DNA of 64,000 nt, taken from positions 62,001 to 126,000 of the forward strand of contig JASMMA010000001.1 in assembly GCA_030748415.1 (NCBI GenBank), read 5' to 3'. Within the stretch, counting starts at the first letter, position 1; every line of letters starts with the position of its first letter. Shown here in pieces: positions 8,866 through 16,945 of the stretch. This stretch comes from Planctomycetota bacterium (GTDB lineage Bacteria; Planctomycetota; UBA1135). The notes beneath the pieces are model-generated. The model was not told the origin of the DNA and did not search any database. It worked only from the letters and a program-made list of their open reading frames with translations. Both the position numbers and the translations under genes were made by a program.

Positions 8866-10518
8866 ATGATCACCAGCCTTCTGCTTTTCGTTTTTGCTCT
8901 GCCCCAAGAACCAAGTCTTGTTCCCGTGGAGGCCACCATTGATCGGGTTACGATTTACGGTGGTCAAGCCCTCGTCGAGCGAACGATTCAATTAAAGGTG
9001 AGCGAGCCCGGTGAGATGTGGCTTTCACTTTCACCCCTTCCTTTGGGCTTGGACTCAACATCGTTTCAAACGAAAATTGAACAAGGCGAAGCTAAAGTTC
9101 TTTCGGTCGAAGCTCACACGGTAACGGGCTCTGCCTTGGATAACACACGCCGCGACCAACTCAGAAGTGAGTTGTCATCCTTGCAAAAAGAAAGGCGAGT
9201 TTTGAGAAGCGATAGGGTTGCGATTGAAACCGAGCAAGCTCTTCTTTCCTCCATGATTCAGGCCGTTGCCAATGGTGAGAAACCAGATGCTTTTTTGGGC
9301 GACCTGGAGACAGTTGGAGAGATGGCTGCTGCATTGGACCGCCGGCTTGCCCAGTTCGAGCTTGATGTCGAAGAGCTGGATCTTCAAATCAAAGCAATTG
9401 AATCTCAACTCGGTGGAGGAAGTCGTCAGTTGCGCCGGTACAAAGAAGGTCGGCTTCGAGTTTGGGTCGAAAGGCCTGGTGATGTTGCATTGCGCGCAAG
9501 TTACCTCATTGGGGGTGCTTCCTGGCGCCCCACCTATACAGTTCGGGTCTCTCCCGATCTGACCGGTGTTACCGTTGGATTGGTGGCTCACCTTGTTCAG
9601 AAAACTGGCGAAGACTGGGAAGACGCTGAGATTCTTTTATCCACATCCACCCCAAGTATTGGTTTGGATCCTCCAGCTTTGCCTGTAAGGGTCTTTCGAC
9701 TTCTTCGTGAAGTCGTTTCAGTTCGAGAGAGACTTGAACAGGACAAAGTTGTGCTTGGTGCAGAAATGGCCTTCGAAGATGCAAATGAGGACTCAGTAAT
9801 TGGTTTGGCAGGCGGCGCCGGAGGAAGCAAAAAATTCCTCGCCGCTCCCGAGGTTCAAGTGCAGGACCTTGGCTTGACGGCTCTATTCCAATTGCCAGAA
9901 AGGAAAACTTTGCCATCTGATGGAGAACCTTATCGCTTTCGGATTCGAGAAGTTCCTCTGGATGTCCGACCCGAACGCTATGTAGTCCCAACTCTGAGTT
10001 CCCAAGCATTTCTGAGAGCACGAGTCCAACTTTCTGGCGATGCTCCCTTGCTTCCAGGTACCGCGAAAATCTTCTTGGGTCCAGACTATTTGGGCGAATC
10101 CCAATTCCCTGTATTGCGTCCGGGAGACTCGACTACTATTCACTTAGGCATCGACCCCAATCTTTCCGTTCAATGGGAAACGGTTTTGGATGAGAGAGAT
10201 AACCCCGGATTGCTCAGTTCAACCGTTACGCTTTCTCGTGTTTACCGCGCAATGCTGAAGCTGAGTTCGAACGCGCCAGGCGATATCGAAGTGGTAATGG
10301 AAGAGGCTATCCCTCTAAGTCGAACAAGCTCCTTGAAGGTGTCCCCAACCGAACTTCGCCCCGCACCGATTCGAAACAAGGAAACTACCCGACTCCGAAA
10401 GGAAAAGGGAATTTTCAGATGGCGGATTTCAATGGCCCCAGGTCAGGGACAGAATATTTATTGGGGTTATGACCTTGAATTCGACGAAGACATAAATCCG
10501 GTTCTTGCAGAAGAGTAA
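8866..10518 (+). CDS. secreted DUF4139 / mucoidy inhibitor MuiA-family protein
   Basis: 550 residues. A short hydrophobic start (MITSLLLFVFALPQEP) could be a signal peptide. The N-terminal DUF4140-like beta domain (residues ~20-90; VTIYGGQALVERTI) is followed by a long coiled coil (~95-195; SLQKERRVLRSDR...QFELDVEELDLQIKAIES). The DUF4139 domain follows, with ASYLIGGASWRPTYTVRV and KTGEDWEDAEILLST. This order is standard for the MuiA family, whose biochemical role is unknown. Proteins of this type are common in planctomycetes and bacteroidetes. gltX begins 8 bases after its stop and may be co-transcribed. Confidence 0.82.
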   Translation: MITSLLLFVFALPQEPSLVPVEATIDRVTIYGGQALVERTIQLKVSEPGEMWLSLSPLPLGLDSTSFQTKIEQGEAKVLSVEAHTVTGSALDNTRRDQLRSELSSLQKERRVLRSDRVAIETEQALLSSMIQAVANGEKPDAFLGDLETVGEMAAALDRRLAQFELDVEELDLQIKAIESQLGGGSRQLRRYKEGRLRVWVERPGDVALRASYLIGGASWRPTYTVRVSPDLTGVTVGLVAHLVQKTGEDWEDAEILLSTSTPSIGLDPPALPVRVFRLLREVVSVRERLEQDKVVLGAEMAFEDANEDSVIGLAGGAGGSKKFLAAPEVQVQDLGLTALFQLPERKTLPSDGEPYRFRIREVPLDVRPERYVVPTLSSQAFLRARVQLSGDAPLLPGTAKIFLGPDYLGESQFPVLRPGDSTTIHLGIDPNLSVQWETVLDERDNPGLLSSTVTLSRVYRAMLKLSSNAPGDIEVVMEEAIPLSRTSSLKVSPTELRPAPIRNKETTRLRKEKGIFRWRISMAPGQGQNIYWGYDLEFDEDINPVLAEE

Positions 10519-10526
10519 CTCGTCCC

Positions 10527-11972
10527 ATGACTGAGCTTAATCGACCTGTCCGGCTGCGTTTTGCACCATCTCCTACTGGACGGCTTCACATTGGGGGAGC
10601 GCGCACGGCCCTTTTTAATTGGGCCTACGCTCGAAAAATGGGCGGGACTTTCATCTTGCGCATCGAAGACACCGATCAGGAGCGCAATAGCCAGGAATCT
10701 CTGGATTCCATTCTGGATTCCCTTCGTTGGCTGGGCTTAGATTGGGATGAAGGTCCTGGTGCCGAAGGTGATTACGGCCCTTACTTCCAATCGGAGCGAA
10801 GCGAGCATTACGCCTCTGCTGCGGCGAAGGGTCTGGAAGAGGGTTGGCTTTATCGATGTTTCTGTACTCCCGAAAGAATTCAGAAGCTGAAAGAAGAAAA
10901 ATTAGCGGCCAAAGAAAACCCGCACTATGACCGTTGTTGTCGTTCGATGTGCCGCGAAGAGTCCGACCTGAAAGCTGAGACTGACGAGTCCTTTGTCCTT
11001 CGGTTTGCAGTTCCCGACGAAGAACCCATCATCATCCAGGACCATGTTCGGGGCGAAGTTCGATTCCATTCTTCGCAAGTAGAGGATTGGGTTGCTGTTC
11101 GTAGTGGGGGAATGCCGACTTATAACTTTGTGTGCGCTCTTGATGATGCCGCAATGGAAATCAGCCATGTTCTTCGGGGCGAAGAGCACTTGGTGAACAC
11201 TCCTAAGCAAATTCTCATCTATCGTGCTATGGGTCTGCCAGAACCTGAGTTTGTGCATGTGCCCCTGATATTGGGGCAAAATGGAAAAAAATTATCCAAA
11301 CGAACGGGGGACACCGCTGTGGCGGATTACCAAATCAAGGGCTATCCTGCAGAGGCTCTATTTAACTTTCTTTCCTTACTTGGTTTTTCCATTGATGATG
11401 AAACGACTATCTTTGATTCAAACCGACTTATCGAAGCATTTGACCTAAAGAGAATCAATTCTTCGGGTGCCATTTTTGACACGGACAAGTTGGCCTGGAT
11501 ATGTGGAGATTACATTCGTTCAAGCACACCTTCTGATTTGGTGGAAAAAACAAAACCATTTTTAAAAGATGCGGGGCTACTTTCTGGGACCGAATCTGAA
11601 GAATGGCTTTCCCAAGTGGCAGCCGCCTACCAAGAGAGAATTCAGCTTTATTCCGAACTTCCCGAAGTTGCATCTTGGATTTTCCAAGAGCTTATCGAAC
11701 CCGACAAAAAGGCGGCAAAGGCTCTTCGTGCAGATACCGCATGTGGAGTGCTTGCAGAAATATCAAAGCGGCTTGAGGCAGAACCCCATTTCCCTCCATC
11801 AGAATTCGATGGCTGGATGAAAGCCGTGTCCCAAGAGTTGGGTATTGGAATGGGCAACCTCATGAAGCCGATTCGTGCAAGATTGGCAGGCACCTTGGGT
11901 GGACCACCTGTTGGAGAAATGATGGCCCTTCTGGGAAAAGAAAAGACCTTGACTCGCCTTCGGGCTACTTAG
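10527..11972 (+). CDS. gltX: glutamyl-tRNA synthetase
   Basis: 481 residues, full length. This class I synthetase charges tRNA-Glu, and in organisms lacking GlnRS also tRNA-Gln. The HIGH-type motif is PSPTGRLHIGGARTALFNW (HIGG at 21-24) and the KMSKS-type loop is KKLSKRTGD near 254-258. A zinc-type knuckle with several cysteines (CFCTPE..., YDRCCRSMC) lies around residues 112-135. The C-terminal anticodon-binding region is present. The last 8 bases overlap the convergent thioredoxin gene. Confidence 0.96.
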   Translation: MTELNRPVRLRFAPSPTGRLHIGGARTALFNWAYARKMGGTFILRIEDTDQERNSQESLDSILDSLRWLGLDWDEGPGAEGDYGPYFQSERSEHYASAAAKGLEEGWLYRCFCTPERIQKLKEEKLAAKENPHYDRCCRSMCREESDLKAETDESFVLRFAVPDEEPIIIQDHVRGEVRFHSSQVEDWVAVRSGGMPTYNFVCALDDAAMEISHVLRGEEHLVNTPKQILIYRAMGLPEPEFVHVPLILGQNGKKLSKRTGDTAVADYQIKGYPAEALFNFLSLLGFSIDDETTIFDSNRLIEAFDLKRINSSGAIFDTDKLAWICGDYIRSSTPSDLVEKTKPFLKDAGLLSGTESEEWLSQVAAAYQERIQLYSELPEVASWIFQELIEPDKKAAKALRADTACGVLAEISKRLEAEPHFPPSEFDGWMKAVSQELGIGMGNLMKPIRARLAGTLGGPPVGEMMALLGKEKTLTRLRAT

Positions 11973-13407
11973 TGTCTTCTGCCATTAAGGCTTCCACTGC
12001 CTTCGTGAGTTCTTCCCCACGAATTTTCTTGTATCGGATGACCCCCTTTCTATCCACTAGCATGGTGAATGGGATGGAATGCACAGCAAACTCTTGAGCT
12101 ATAGCAGCTTTCCAATAACCACCATCGTAAATCTGAGGCCAAGGCATTGCTTGTTCTTGAACCCAGTTTTTCAAAATATGAGCATCCATTCGAGTTGGAA
12201 GCCGCTTTGCTCCTTTTGCTTCTGCATCTTGAACATCCTTTTCGGTAACCAAACGGTCTAGAGATATTCCCAAAACTTCAAACCCCTGCGAGTTCCACTT
12301 TTCATAAGTTGAAACGACGAGGGGAATCTCTGCTCGACACGGGCCGCACCAAGTAGCCCAAAAATCTAACAACAAAACTTTTCCCCGGAACATTTCTGGA
12401 GTTAGTAAATTTCCATCCAAACCCTTTCCCTCGAAATGGGGGATAACTTTCCCAATTTGCATTCGGCGGAGGATGGGAATTTCCTTAAGCAAGCCTTCGG
12501 CGCGCTCAGCATTTCGGCCCTCTCCTTTGCTGGTGTCTTGGAGAACCTTCTCAGCTTCATCGAGCTGGTCCTGTTCGATTAGACCACGGACAAGGTCTAT
12601 AGCCAATCGAGAGGAATCTACATGCACTCCTTCAGGTTGAACGGTAGTCAGGGCAAGAGATTGAGCATAGGCGAACCGAAGAGATTTGAGGCCCTTTTCA
12701 GGTTCACCCAATATGCGAAGATCAATTTGGCCTGCGGATGTAAGCGCGCTAATCGAAGCCCAAGTCCCAGCCCAGTCCTTTGCGAATTGGGTCATTTTCT
12801 CATGCATAGAATTGAAATAAGTGGAACGACCGTCGGGGTTTTGTGGAGGGCGCTTGCCTAGGTTTTCACGAATTGAATGAAGAGCGGTGGCCGCCTCGAT
12901 GTCTCGAGGGCTAGCCTCTGGGGATTTTGCTGAGGCTTCTTGAGGTTTTGGAGTGACTTTGTTTTGCGGCCGTTCTGTCTGCAGTTTTTTCACATGCTCT
13001 ACATAAAGTTCTGGGCCACCTTTTCGATAGCCAGTCTTTCCGTAAACCTCACCGTCAGGGGTCATCAGAAGAATTGTTGGATAACCACGGATGGCATATT
13101 TCTTTTTAAGCTCTTGGTTCCGTTTCGGATTGGGTACCAATGCTTTAGCCGCCTCCTTTCGGGGATAGTCTAAGGCAACCAAAATGTAATCCTCTTGGAT
13201 GGGTTTGAGAAAAGCATCATGTTGAAAGACTTCATCGTGAAGTTTGATGCACCATCCGCACCAGTCGGAGCCCGTAAAGTCAACGAAAAGATCCTTGCCC
13301 TCTTTCTGGGCAAGCTGGGTGGCTTTGTCGAAGTCTGCCATCCAGTGAGAGTCTTGGGCAAAGGACGGAGTTGAAAAGAGGAAGGGAAGCAGGAGGAGGA
13401 GTCTCAT
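11965..13407 (-). CDS. secreted protein with two thioredoxin-fold domains
   Basis: 480 residues with a clear signal peptide (MRLLLLLPFLFSTPSFAQ). Domain 1 (~20-140) is a DsbD-gamma/thioredoxin_7 type module with CGWC at 50-53 and VDFTGSDW before it. A helical, TPR-like linker (~170-310) follows. Domain 2 (~320-475) is a TlpA/ResA-type module with FWATWCGPCRAEIP, CGPC near 353-356, and a cis-Pro segment IPFTML. Both active sites are intact, so the protein could relay disulfides in the periplasm. The 3' end overlaps gltX by 8 bases. Confidence 0.88.
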   Translation of the reverse strand: MRLLLLLPFLFSTPSFAQDSHWMADFDKATQLAQKEGKDLFVDFTGSDWCGWCIKLHDEVFQHDAFLKPIQEDYILVALDYPRKEAAKALVPNPKRNQELKKKYAIRGYPTILLMTPDGEVYGKTGYRKGGPELYVEHVKKLQTERPQNKVTPKPQEASAKSPEASPRDIEAATALHSIRENLGKRPPQNPDGRSTYFNSMHEKMTQFAKDWAGTWASISALTSAGQIDLRILGEPEKGLKSLRFAYAQSLALTTVQPEGVHVDSSRLAIDLVRGLIEQDQLDEAEKVLQDTSKGEGRNAERAEGLLKEIPILRRMQIGKVIPHFEGKGLDGNLLTPEMFRGKVLLLDFWATWCGPCRAEIPLVVSTYEKWNSQGFEVLGISLDRLVTEKDVQDAEAKGAKRLPTRMDAHILKNWVQEQAMPWPQIYDGGYWKAAIAQEFAVHSIPFTMLVDRKGVIRYKKIRGEELTKAVEALMAEDTK

Positions 13408-13477
13408 GGAAATCAGTCTAAGGGTTGGGATGAATGTTGCCTGGATGAAGATGCCGGGGGCCGCTAGAATCTCCCTC

Positions 13478-13495
13478 CCGCCAGGCTCCTGGCGG
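13478..13495. repeat. perfect 8-bp inverted repeat just upstream of tRNA-Met
   Basis: CCGCCAGG and CCTGGCGG are separated by two bases and end two bases before the first base of the tRNA. The hairpin would sit in the 5' leader of the tRNA precursor. A TAGAAT box at 13465-13470 could be the -10 element, though I see no well-spaced -35 box. It is one of several hairpins clustered around this tRNA. Confidence 0.6.
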
Positions 13496-13497
13496 AC

Positions 13498-13574
13498 GGC
13501 GGAGTAGCTCAGTTGGTTAGAGCAGCGGAATCATAATCCGCGTGTCGGGGGTTCGAATCCCTCCTCCGCTACCA
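13498..13574 (+). tRNA. tRNA-Met (anticodon CAT)
   Basis: The full cloverleaf can be folded by eye. The acceptor GGCGGAG pairs with CTCCGCT (one G-U), the D-arm is GCTC/GAGC, the anticodon stem GCGGA/TCCGC holds loop ATCATAA, the variable loop is GTGTC, the T-stem GGGGG/CCCTC holds loop TTCGAAT, and the discriminator is A with an encoded CCA. A CAT anticodon can also mark tRNA-Ile2 (lysidine-modified). The body resembles elongator tRNA-Met, which I prefer. Confidence 0.95.
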
Positions 13575-13581
13575 ATTCAAT

Positions 13582-13616
13582 GCGACCATTTCGCGCAAGC
13601 GCGATGGTCGCTTTTT
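13582..13616 (+). terminator. intrinsic terminator after tRNA-Met
   Basis: The stem GCGACCA/TGGTCGC is stacked on an inner stem TCGCGC/GCGCGA and followed by five T residues. It starts 7 bases after the tRNA CCA. The inner GCGCAAGC core recurs in the terminator-like hairpin at 13726-13756, and a related GCGCAACGAGCGC core lies after tRNA-Lys. Confidence 0.88.
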
Positions 13617-13644
13617 CATTGGCAGCTGGGATTCTTGCAGAACG

Positions 13645-13689
13645 GTGTGCGTCGCTTTGCTCCGCACGCCTTGAGGGCTTTGCCCTCAT
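13645..13689. repeat. hairpin cluster between the tRNA terminator and the second tRNA-tail repeat
   Basis: Two inverted repeats sit next to each other: GGTGTGCG/CGCACGCC (8 bp, one G-U pair) and TGAGGGC/GCCCTCA (7 bp, TTT loop). They end a few bases before the second copy of the tRNA 3' end. No convincing coding signal is present, although both strands are nominally open. Confidence 0.6.
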
Positions 13690-13694
13690 CAGCG

Positions 13695-13716
13695 GCGAAT
13701 CCCTGCTCCGCTACCA
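13695..13716 (+). repeat. second copy of the tRNA-Met 3' end (T-arm/acceptor/CCA)
   Basis: This 22-base stretch matches tRNA positions 13553-13574 at all but two positions: its first base and one internal C-to-G change. The D-arm, anticodon arm and 5' acceptor strand are missing, so it is not a functional tRNA. It lies 142 bases downstream of the genuine copy and has its own terminator-like hairpin. Confidence 0.85.
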
Positions 13717-13725
13717 AACAAAAGG

Positions 13726-13756
13726 GTCGGTCCGCGCAAGCACGACCGACTTTTTT
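13726..13756 (+). terminator. terminator-like hairpin after the second tRNA tail
   Basis: The stem GTCGGTC/GACCGAC (7 bp) encloses an 11-base region containing CGCGCAAGC and is followed by six T residues. The layout copies the terminator after the intact tRNA: same distance from CCA and a similar inner core, but different stem bases with pairing kept. Confidence 0.75.
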
Positions 13757-13785
13757 GTTTGGTGGCTCCGTCGGCCTTCGGTGTC

Positions 13786-13876
13786 TTGGGCGATGGCCAA
13801 GCCATGCGGGCTTCGCCCGCACCCCCGAGGGGGTGGCCGGACAGCTGCGCCGTCCGGCGCGCTTGCTTCGCAAGCG
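13786..13876. repeat. run of hairpins ending at the third tRNA tail
   Basis: Five inverted repeats follow in quick succession: CTTGG/CCAAG, GCGGGC/GCCCGC with a TTC loop, ACCCCC/GGGGGT, GCCGGAC/GTCCGGC, and CGCTTGC/GCAAGCG with a TTC loop. The last one abuts the third tRNA-tail copy. The tract looks richer in GC than the flanks. I see no protein-coding pattern. Confidence 0.65.
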
Positions 13877-13898
13877 TCGAATCCCCCCTTCGCTACCA
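13877..13898 (+). repeat. third copy of the tRNA-Met 3' end
   Basis: Twenty of 22 bases match tRNA positions 13553-13574, ending in CGCTACCA. It starts 182 bases after the second copy. No obvious terminator follows. The stretch from 13899 to 14000 holds no gene that I can recognise; it leads to the 3' end of the convergent beta-helix pseudogene. Confidence 0.8.
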
Positions 13899-14000
13899 CC
13901 AATCCGAAGCTGGCGTTAAAAAACTGGGATAGGCAGTCAATTCACTTTTGGTTCATCAAATATAGAGGGCCGTAGTGGGCTGTGATGGGGGAGGGTTTTC

Positions 14001-15045
14001 TTATTGAATTGTCATCGCCAATGGATTCAACATTCTGTCCGACCCTAAATCCACTCCATGAAACCAAATGGGTGTTCCGGAGAGATAGGAGGGTATGAGA
14101 TTGCTGAAGGTGCCCAATCCGTTTGCATCAGTGTTGAAGGGTCTTTGAAGGTAGGGGACAGAAACATATCCCAGTCCATAAGGAGTATTGATGGGACCTC
14201 CGCCGGCAAGTGACCACACAAGAAACACCGTGTGGTTGGGAGTGCAATTCGTGAATTCAACAGTGGCCATTTGGCCAGCAATGAGATTCATCACAGACAA
14301 ATTGGGCGAAGTTTGGTCGTAATAATAGGCGCCCATATCGGCAAGAGTGCCATCTGGGTCGAGAGGAGAGTTCGGGTCACCAGCATCGATGCAAGGGGAG
14401 TCGGATTGCAAATGAAGATTGCTATTTACAGGATCCACATAAAGAGGGTCGGCGTTGATGTTGCCTGTACCCGTTGGCCAGCCGCCCACAATCTTGCAGT
14501 AGTTCAGTGTAGGGGATGAAAGAACGGCGTAGCTTATTTCTGGGTCACTCGGCGAATGGTTTACCCAGAGAATGCAGTTGGTCAAGGTCGGGGAAGATTT
14601 ATAACAAATCACTCCGCCTCCATAGGTTGTAGCGATGTTGTGGGAAAAGGTGCAGTTGTCAATGGATGGGGAAGAGTTGTCGTAGCAACCCACTCCACCG
14701 CCACTCCCATTATTGATGGCCTTCCCATTCGTCACCGTAAATCCTTCAAACACAGTGTCGGAGCCCTCCCCCGCAATAAAGCAAACGACAGTGCCCGCTT
14801 GATTCCCATCAATGATTGTGGTCTTGGGGCCATTTTCACTTTTGAGCGTAATCGCCTTTCCCTTGAGAATGATGAGCTCAACATAAGTTCCATCTCTTAC
14901 GATGACCGTGTCTCCATTTGTGGACCCGTCAATGCCCGCCTAAATTGTGGCAAAATCATCTGGGACATACCATGTGGTCTGAGCAAAGCCCACAGAGGGG
15001 AAGAGCAGGAGGGCGCAGGGGAAGAGGAACTGTTTTATAAGCAAT
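14001..15045 (-). pseudogene. secreted right-handed beta-helix protein interrupted by an amber codon
   Basis: Read from a TTG at 15045, the frame gives a signal peptide (LLIKQFLFPCALLLFPSVGFAQ-like) and the start of a parallel beta-helix protein, TTWYVPDDFATI. It then meets TAG at 14942-14940, where related proteins usually have Gln (the TIQxGI motif). The same frame continues at once with AGIDGSTNGDTVIVRDGTY and runs uninterrupted to TAA at 14001. One C-to-T change would explain it. The downstream part has beta-helix rungs (SSPSIDNCTFSHN, SSPTLTNCIL), an ADPLYVDP..DSPCIDAGDP segment, and a C-terminal beta-sandwich-like domain. A separate product from GTG 14753 (250 aa) would lack a signal peptide. 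A sequencing error is possible. Confidence 0.8.
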
Positions 15046-15100
15046 AGAGTGTATCAATTAAAAAGAGGGTGATAGGGGGTGCTTGAGTTATGCTATTGCG

Positions 15101-15505
15101 ATGAGCGAAGACCTTGAGTTTCCCTTAGAAACCTTCGATAACCCTCGTCCGGAACAGTCGTTTTTGATTGAGATTGTTACTCCAGAATTTACCTGCCTTT
15201 GCCCCATGACAGGCCAACCCGATTTTGCAACCATTCGGGTTCGTTATGTTCCCGGCCCACGGTGCGTTGAATTAAAATCACTAAAGCTATATTTGCGCTG
15301 TTTTCGAAATGCTGGGCATTTCCATGAAGATGCCACCAACCGAATGTTGGCAAAATTGGTCGATGCAACCTCTCCCGAATGGATGGAAGTTCGTGGAGAA
15401 TTCAATGTCCGGGGGGGCTTTGCAACAACCGTGACTGCTCGCCACGGGAGTTTGCCTGCGAACTTGGAACGGATTGAGCCCGCAGCTTGGAACGGGCCGG
15501 CTTAG
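15101..15505 (+). CDS. queF: NADPH-dependent 7-cyano-7-deazaguanine reductase
   Basis: 134 residues from ATG 15101. A TTG at 15083 would add six residues and has a G-rich stretch just upstream, so the start is not certain. QueF reduces preQ0 to preQ1 in queuosine synthesis. It is the short unimodular type: catalytic Cys34 in [11 protein letters not shown], the QueF signature [14 protein letters not shown] (58-70) and the FHE motif (74-76). tgt, which inserts preQ1 into tRNA, lies at 42.6 kb in the same window. The stop overlaps the convergent methyltransferase by 4 bases. Confidence 0.95.
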   Translation: MSEDLEFPLETFDNPRPEQSFLIEIVTPEFTCLCPMTGQPDFATIRVRYVPGPRCVELKSLKLYLRCFRNAGHFHEDATNRMLAKLVDATSPEWMEVRGEFNVRGGFATTVTARHGSLPANLERIEPAAWNGPA

Positions 15506-16149
15506 GGCTGGCGTTTTGCCAGAACGAGCCGGTGGCCACTTCCGATGGCAAAGAGCATCGGGTCCGCCACGATTTCGAATCCACTCTTTACAGCGATCTC
15601 ATGAACCTCAGCGCGAGTGAGTGTATTTTTGAGAACTTTTTTACCTCCAAAGAACTTCCGCACACGGCGGGTCCAACTCTTTAGGGAGTTTTTGTCAAAA
15701 TAAGAAAATATTGCCCACTGGTTGGAGACCCGAAAGAGCTCCTGAACATGTTGGCGGCGAACTTTGGGGTCCACAAGGTGGTGATTCAGACGCATGGAAA
15801 AACAAAGGTCCATACTTTTGGAATCAAGAGGTAGTTGATTTCCCAGAGAGCGAAAGCGACCCGCAGAAGATTCATCGCCGAAGCGTTCTTTTCCTAAAGC
15901 CAACATATCGTGGCTCCAATCGGACTGGTACACCTCTTTGGACTGCGATTGCAAGTAAGGCAAGTAGCGACCCCAACCACATGGAAGGTCAAGACTCCTG
16001 TTCAGCTCACCCATTTTCTGAAAATAACCCGCAAGCAGTTTGCGTTCCCGTTTGTCTGAAAGCTTGCGGTGAGACTTTTCATACTCCTCCAGATATTCCA
16101 CTGCGCCTTCAGGCGAGTTATAAAAGTCGAGTCGATGAGGAAGGGTCAT
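15502..16149 (-). CDS. class I SAM-dependent methyltransferase
   Basis: About 215 residues from the ATG at 16149 ([15 protein letters not shown]), which lies 7 bases after the stop of the upstream kinase-like gene. The longer frame to 16278 would overlap that gene heavily. SAM-binding motif I is [14 protein letters not shown], with an acidic residue at the end of strand 2 (QSDWSHDML) and a motif IV-like [13 protein letters not shown]. The substrate is unknown. Pairing with a Kdo/LPS-kinase-like gene hints at lipid or glycan modification; that is inference. Confidence 0.78.
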   Translation of the reverse strand: MTLPHRLDFYNSPEGAVEYLEEYEKSHRKLSDKRERKLLAGYFQKMGELNRSLDLPCGWGRYLPYLQSQSKEVYQSDWSHDMLALGKERFGDESSAGRFRSLGNQLPLDSKSMDLCFSMRLNHHLVDPKVRRQHVQELFRVSNQWAIFSYFDKNSLKSWTRRVRKFFGGKKVLKNTLTRAEVHEIAVKSGFEIVADPMLFAIGSGHRLVLAKRQP

Positions 16150-16156
16150 GAGTTTT

Positions 16157-16945
16157 TTAAGGGCGGTGGCCAGTATTGATGGCGAGAAGGTAGCCGATGA
16201 TTCGGCGCAGCTTTTGGCCAAGAGGATTGCGAGAGTGCAATGCCTCAGCAGTGGTGATGGGCGCGGCACCGTTTGCATAGGCTACCAGCAAGGCACGGGC
16301 ATCATCCAGAGAAAGGACGCTTTCATTACCTGCGAAATCAACAAGGTCCAGAATCCTCAAAGAGTGGGGGGCGCCGGTTGAAAAGTGGCAAGAATAGGGA
16401 GTATCCAGCCAAAGGAGAGTTGAATCGCCAGTTTGTTCGGTTTCAGCGGCAATCAAGTTTCTTGTTTGCATTCGGAAGTGAACAAAACCCGCATCATGCA
16501 ATTTTCGAATCGCTTGCCCAGCTTTTTGCAGAAGCTGCTCCCGCTCTGAACCTTGAGTTTTTTTAAATAAAACCCGGAGGTCCTCGCCCTTTGGAATCCC
16601 CTTAGTGACAAGGAGGGATGAAAGAAGAATGGGACCTTTACGCTCTTCACCCATGCCGAGTGGGGTCACGGCAGGTACGCCTTTATCAGTGAATGCACGC
16701 AGAGCCCGCCACTCACGGCGGGCGCGACTTCGAGCGGCGAAGGCGAAGAAGCGCCTTCGAAGGGGAACTCGGTAGAGTTTCCACCAACAATCCTTCGAGT
16801 CTCGAACAAGGAGTGTTTCTTCCTCATCTTTGATGAGGTCTCCGGTCGCGACTGCATCCTGGAGACCATCGGCTAAGTTTTTCCCCAACTTAGCTTGATG
16901 AGATGTCTCAAACTTGAATTGCTTCGGTAGGGAAAAGGTTTGCAT
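16157..16945 (-). CDS. LPS (Kdo/WaaP-like) kinase-family protein, possible pseudokinase
   Basis: 262 residues. The N-lobe shows WWKLYR (candidate ATP-binding Lys56), REWRALRAFTDKGVPAVTPLG (residues 77-97) and a SLLVTKGIP hinge, as in the lipopolysaccharide kinase family. The catalytic loop reads HFRMQTRN (156-163), where family members carry an HxD...N pattern. Alignment against HRDFHSRN of the amgK product in this window puts Arg158 in place of the catalytic Asp. A later LLWLD (Asp181) could be the metal-binding residue. The protein may be inactive or use an altered mechanism. It lies upstream of a methyltransferase and divergent from lepB. Confidence 0.7.
   Translation of the reverse strand: MQTFSLPKQFKFETSHQAKLGKNLADGLQDAVATGDLIKDEEETLLVRDSKDCWWKLYRVPLRRRFFAFAARSRARREWRALRAFTDKGVPAVTPLGMGEERKGPILLSSLLVTKGIPKGEDLRVLFKKTQGSEREQLLQKAGQAIRKLHDAGFVHFRMQTRNLIAAETEQTGDSTLLWLDTPYSCHFSTGAPHSLRILDLVDFAGNESVLSLDDARALLVAYANGAAPITTAEALHSRNPLGQKLRRIIGYLLAINTGHRP

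Noticed and set aside
13542-13975. Overlapping open frames of 125 and 131 codons behind tRNA-Met
   Set aside because: They run through the tRNA end, its terminator and a chain of hairpins, have Pro/Arg/Ser-rich products with no domain pattern, and are open in several frames at once. The open frames come from GC-rich inverted repeats.
14556-15047. 163-codon plus-strand frame opposite the beta-helix gene
   Set aside because: The minus strand in the same region encodes a signal peptide and beta-helix sequence with one stop. The plus frame has no recognisable pattern and is its shadow.
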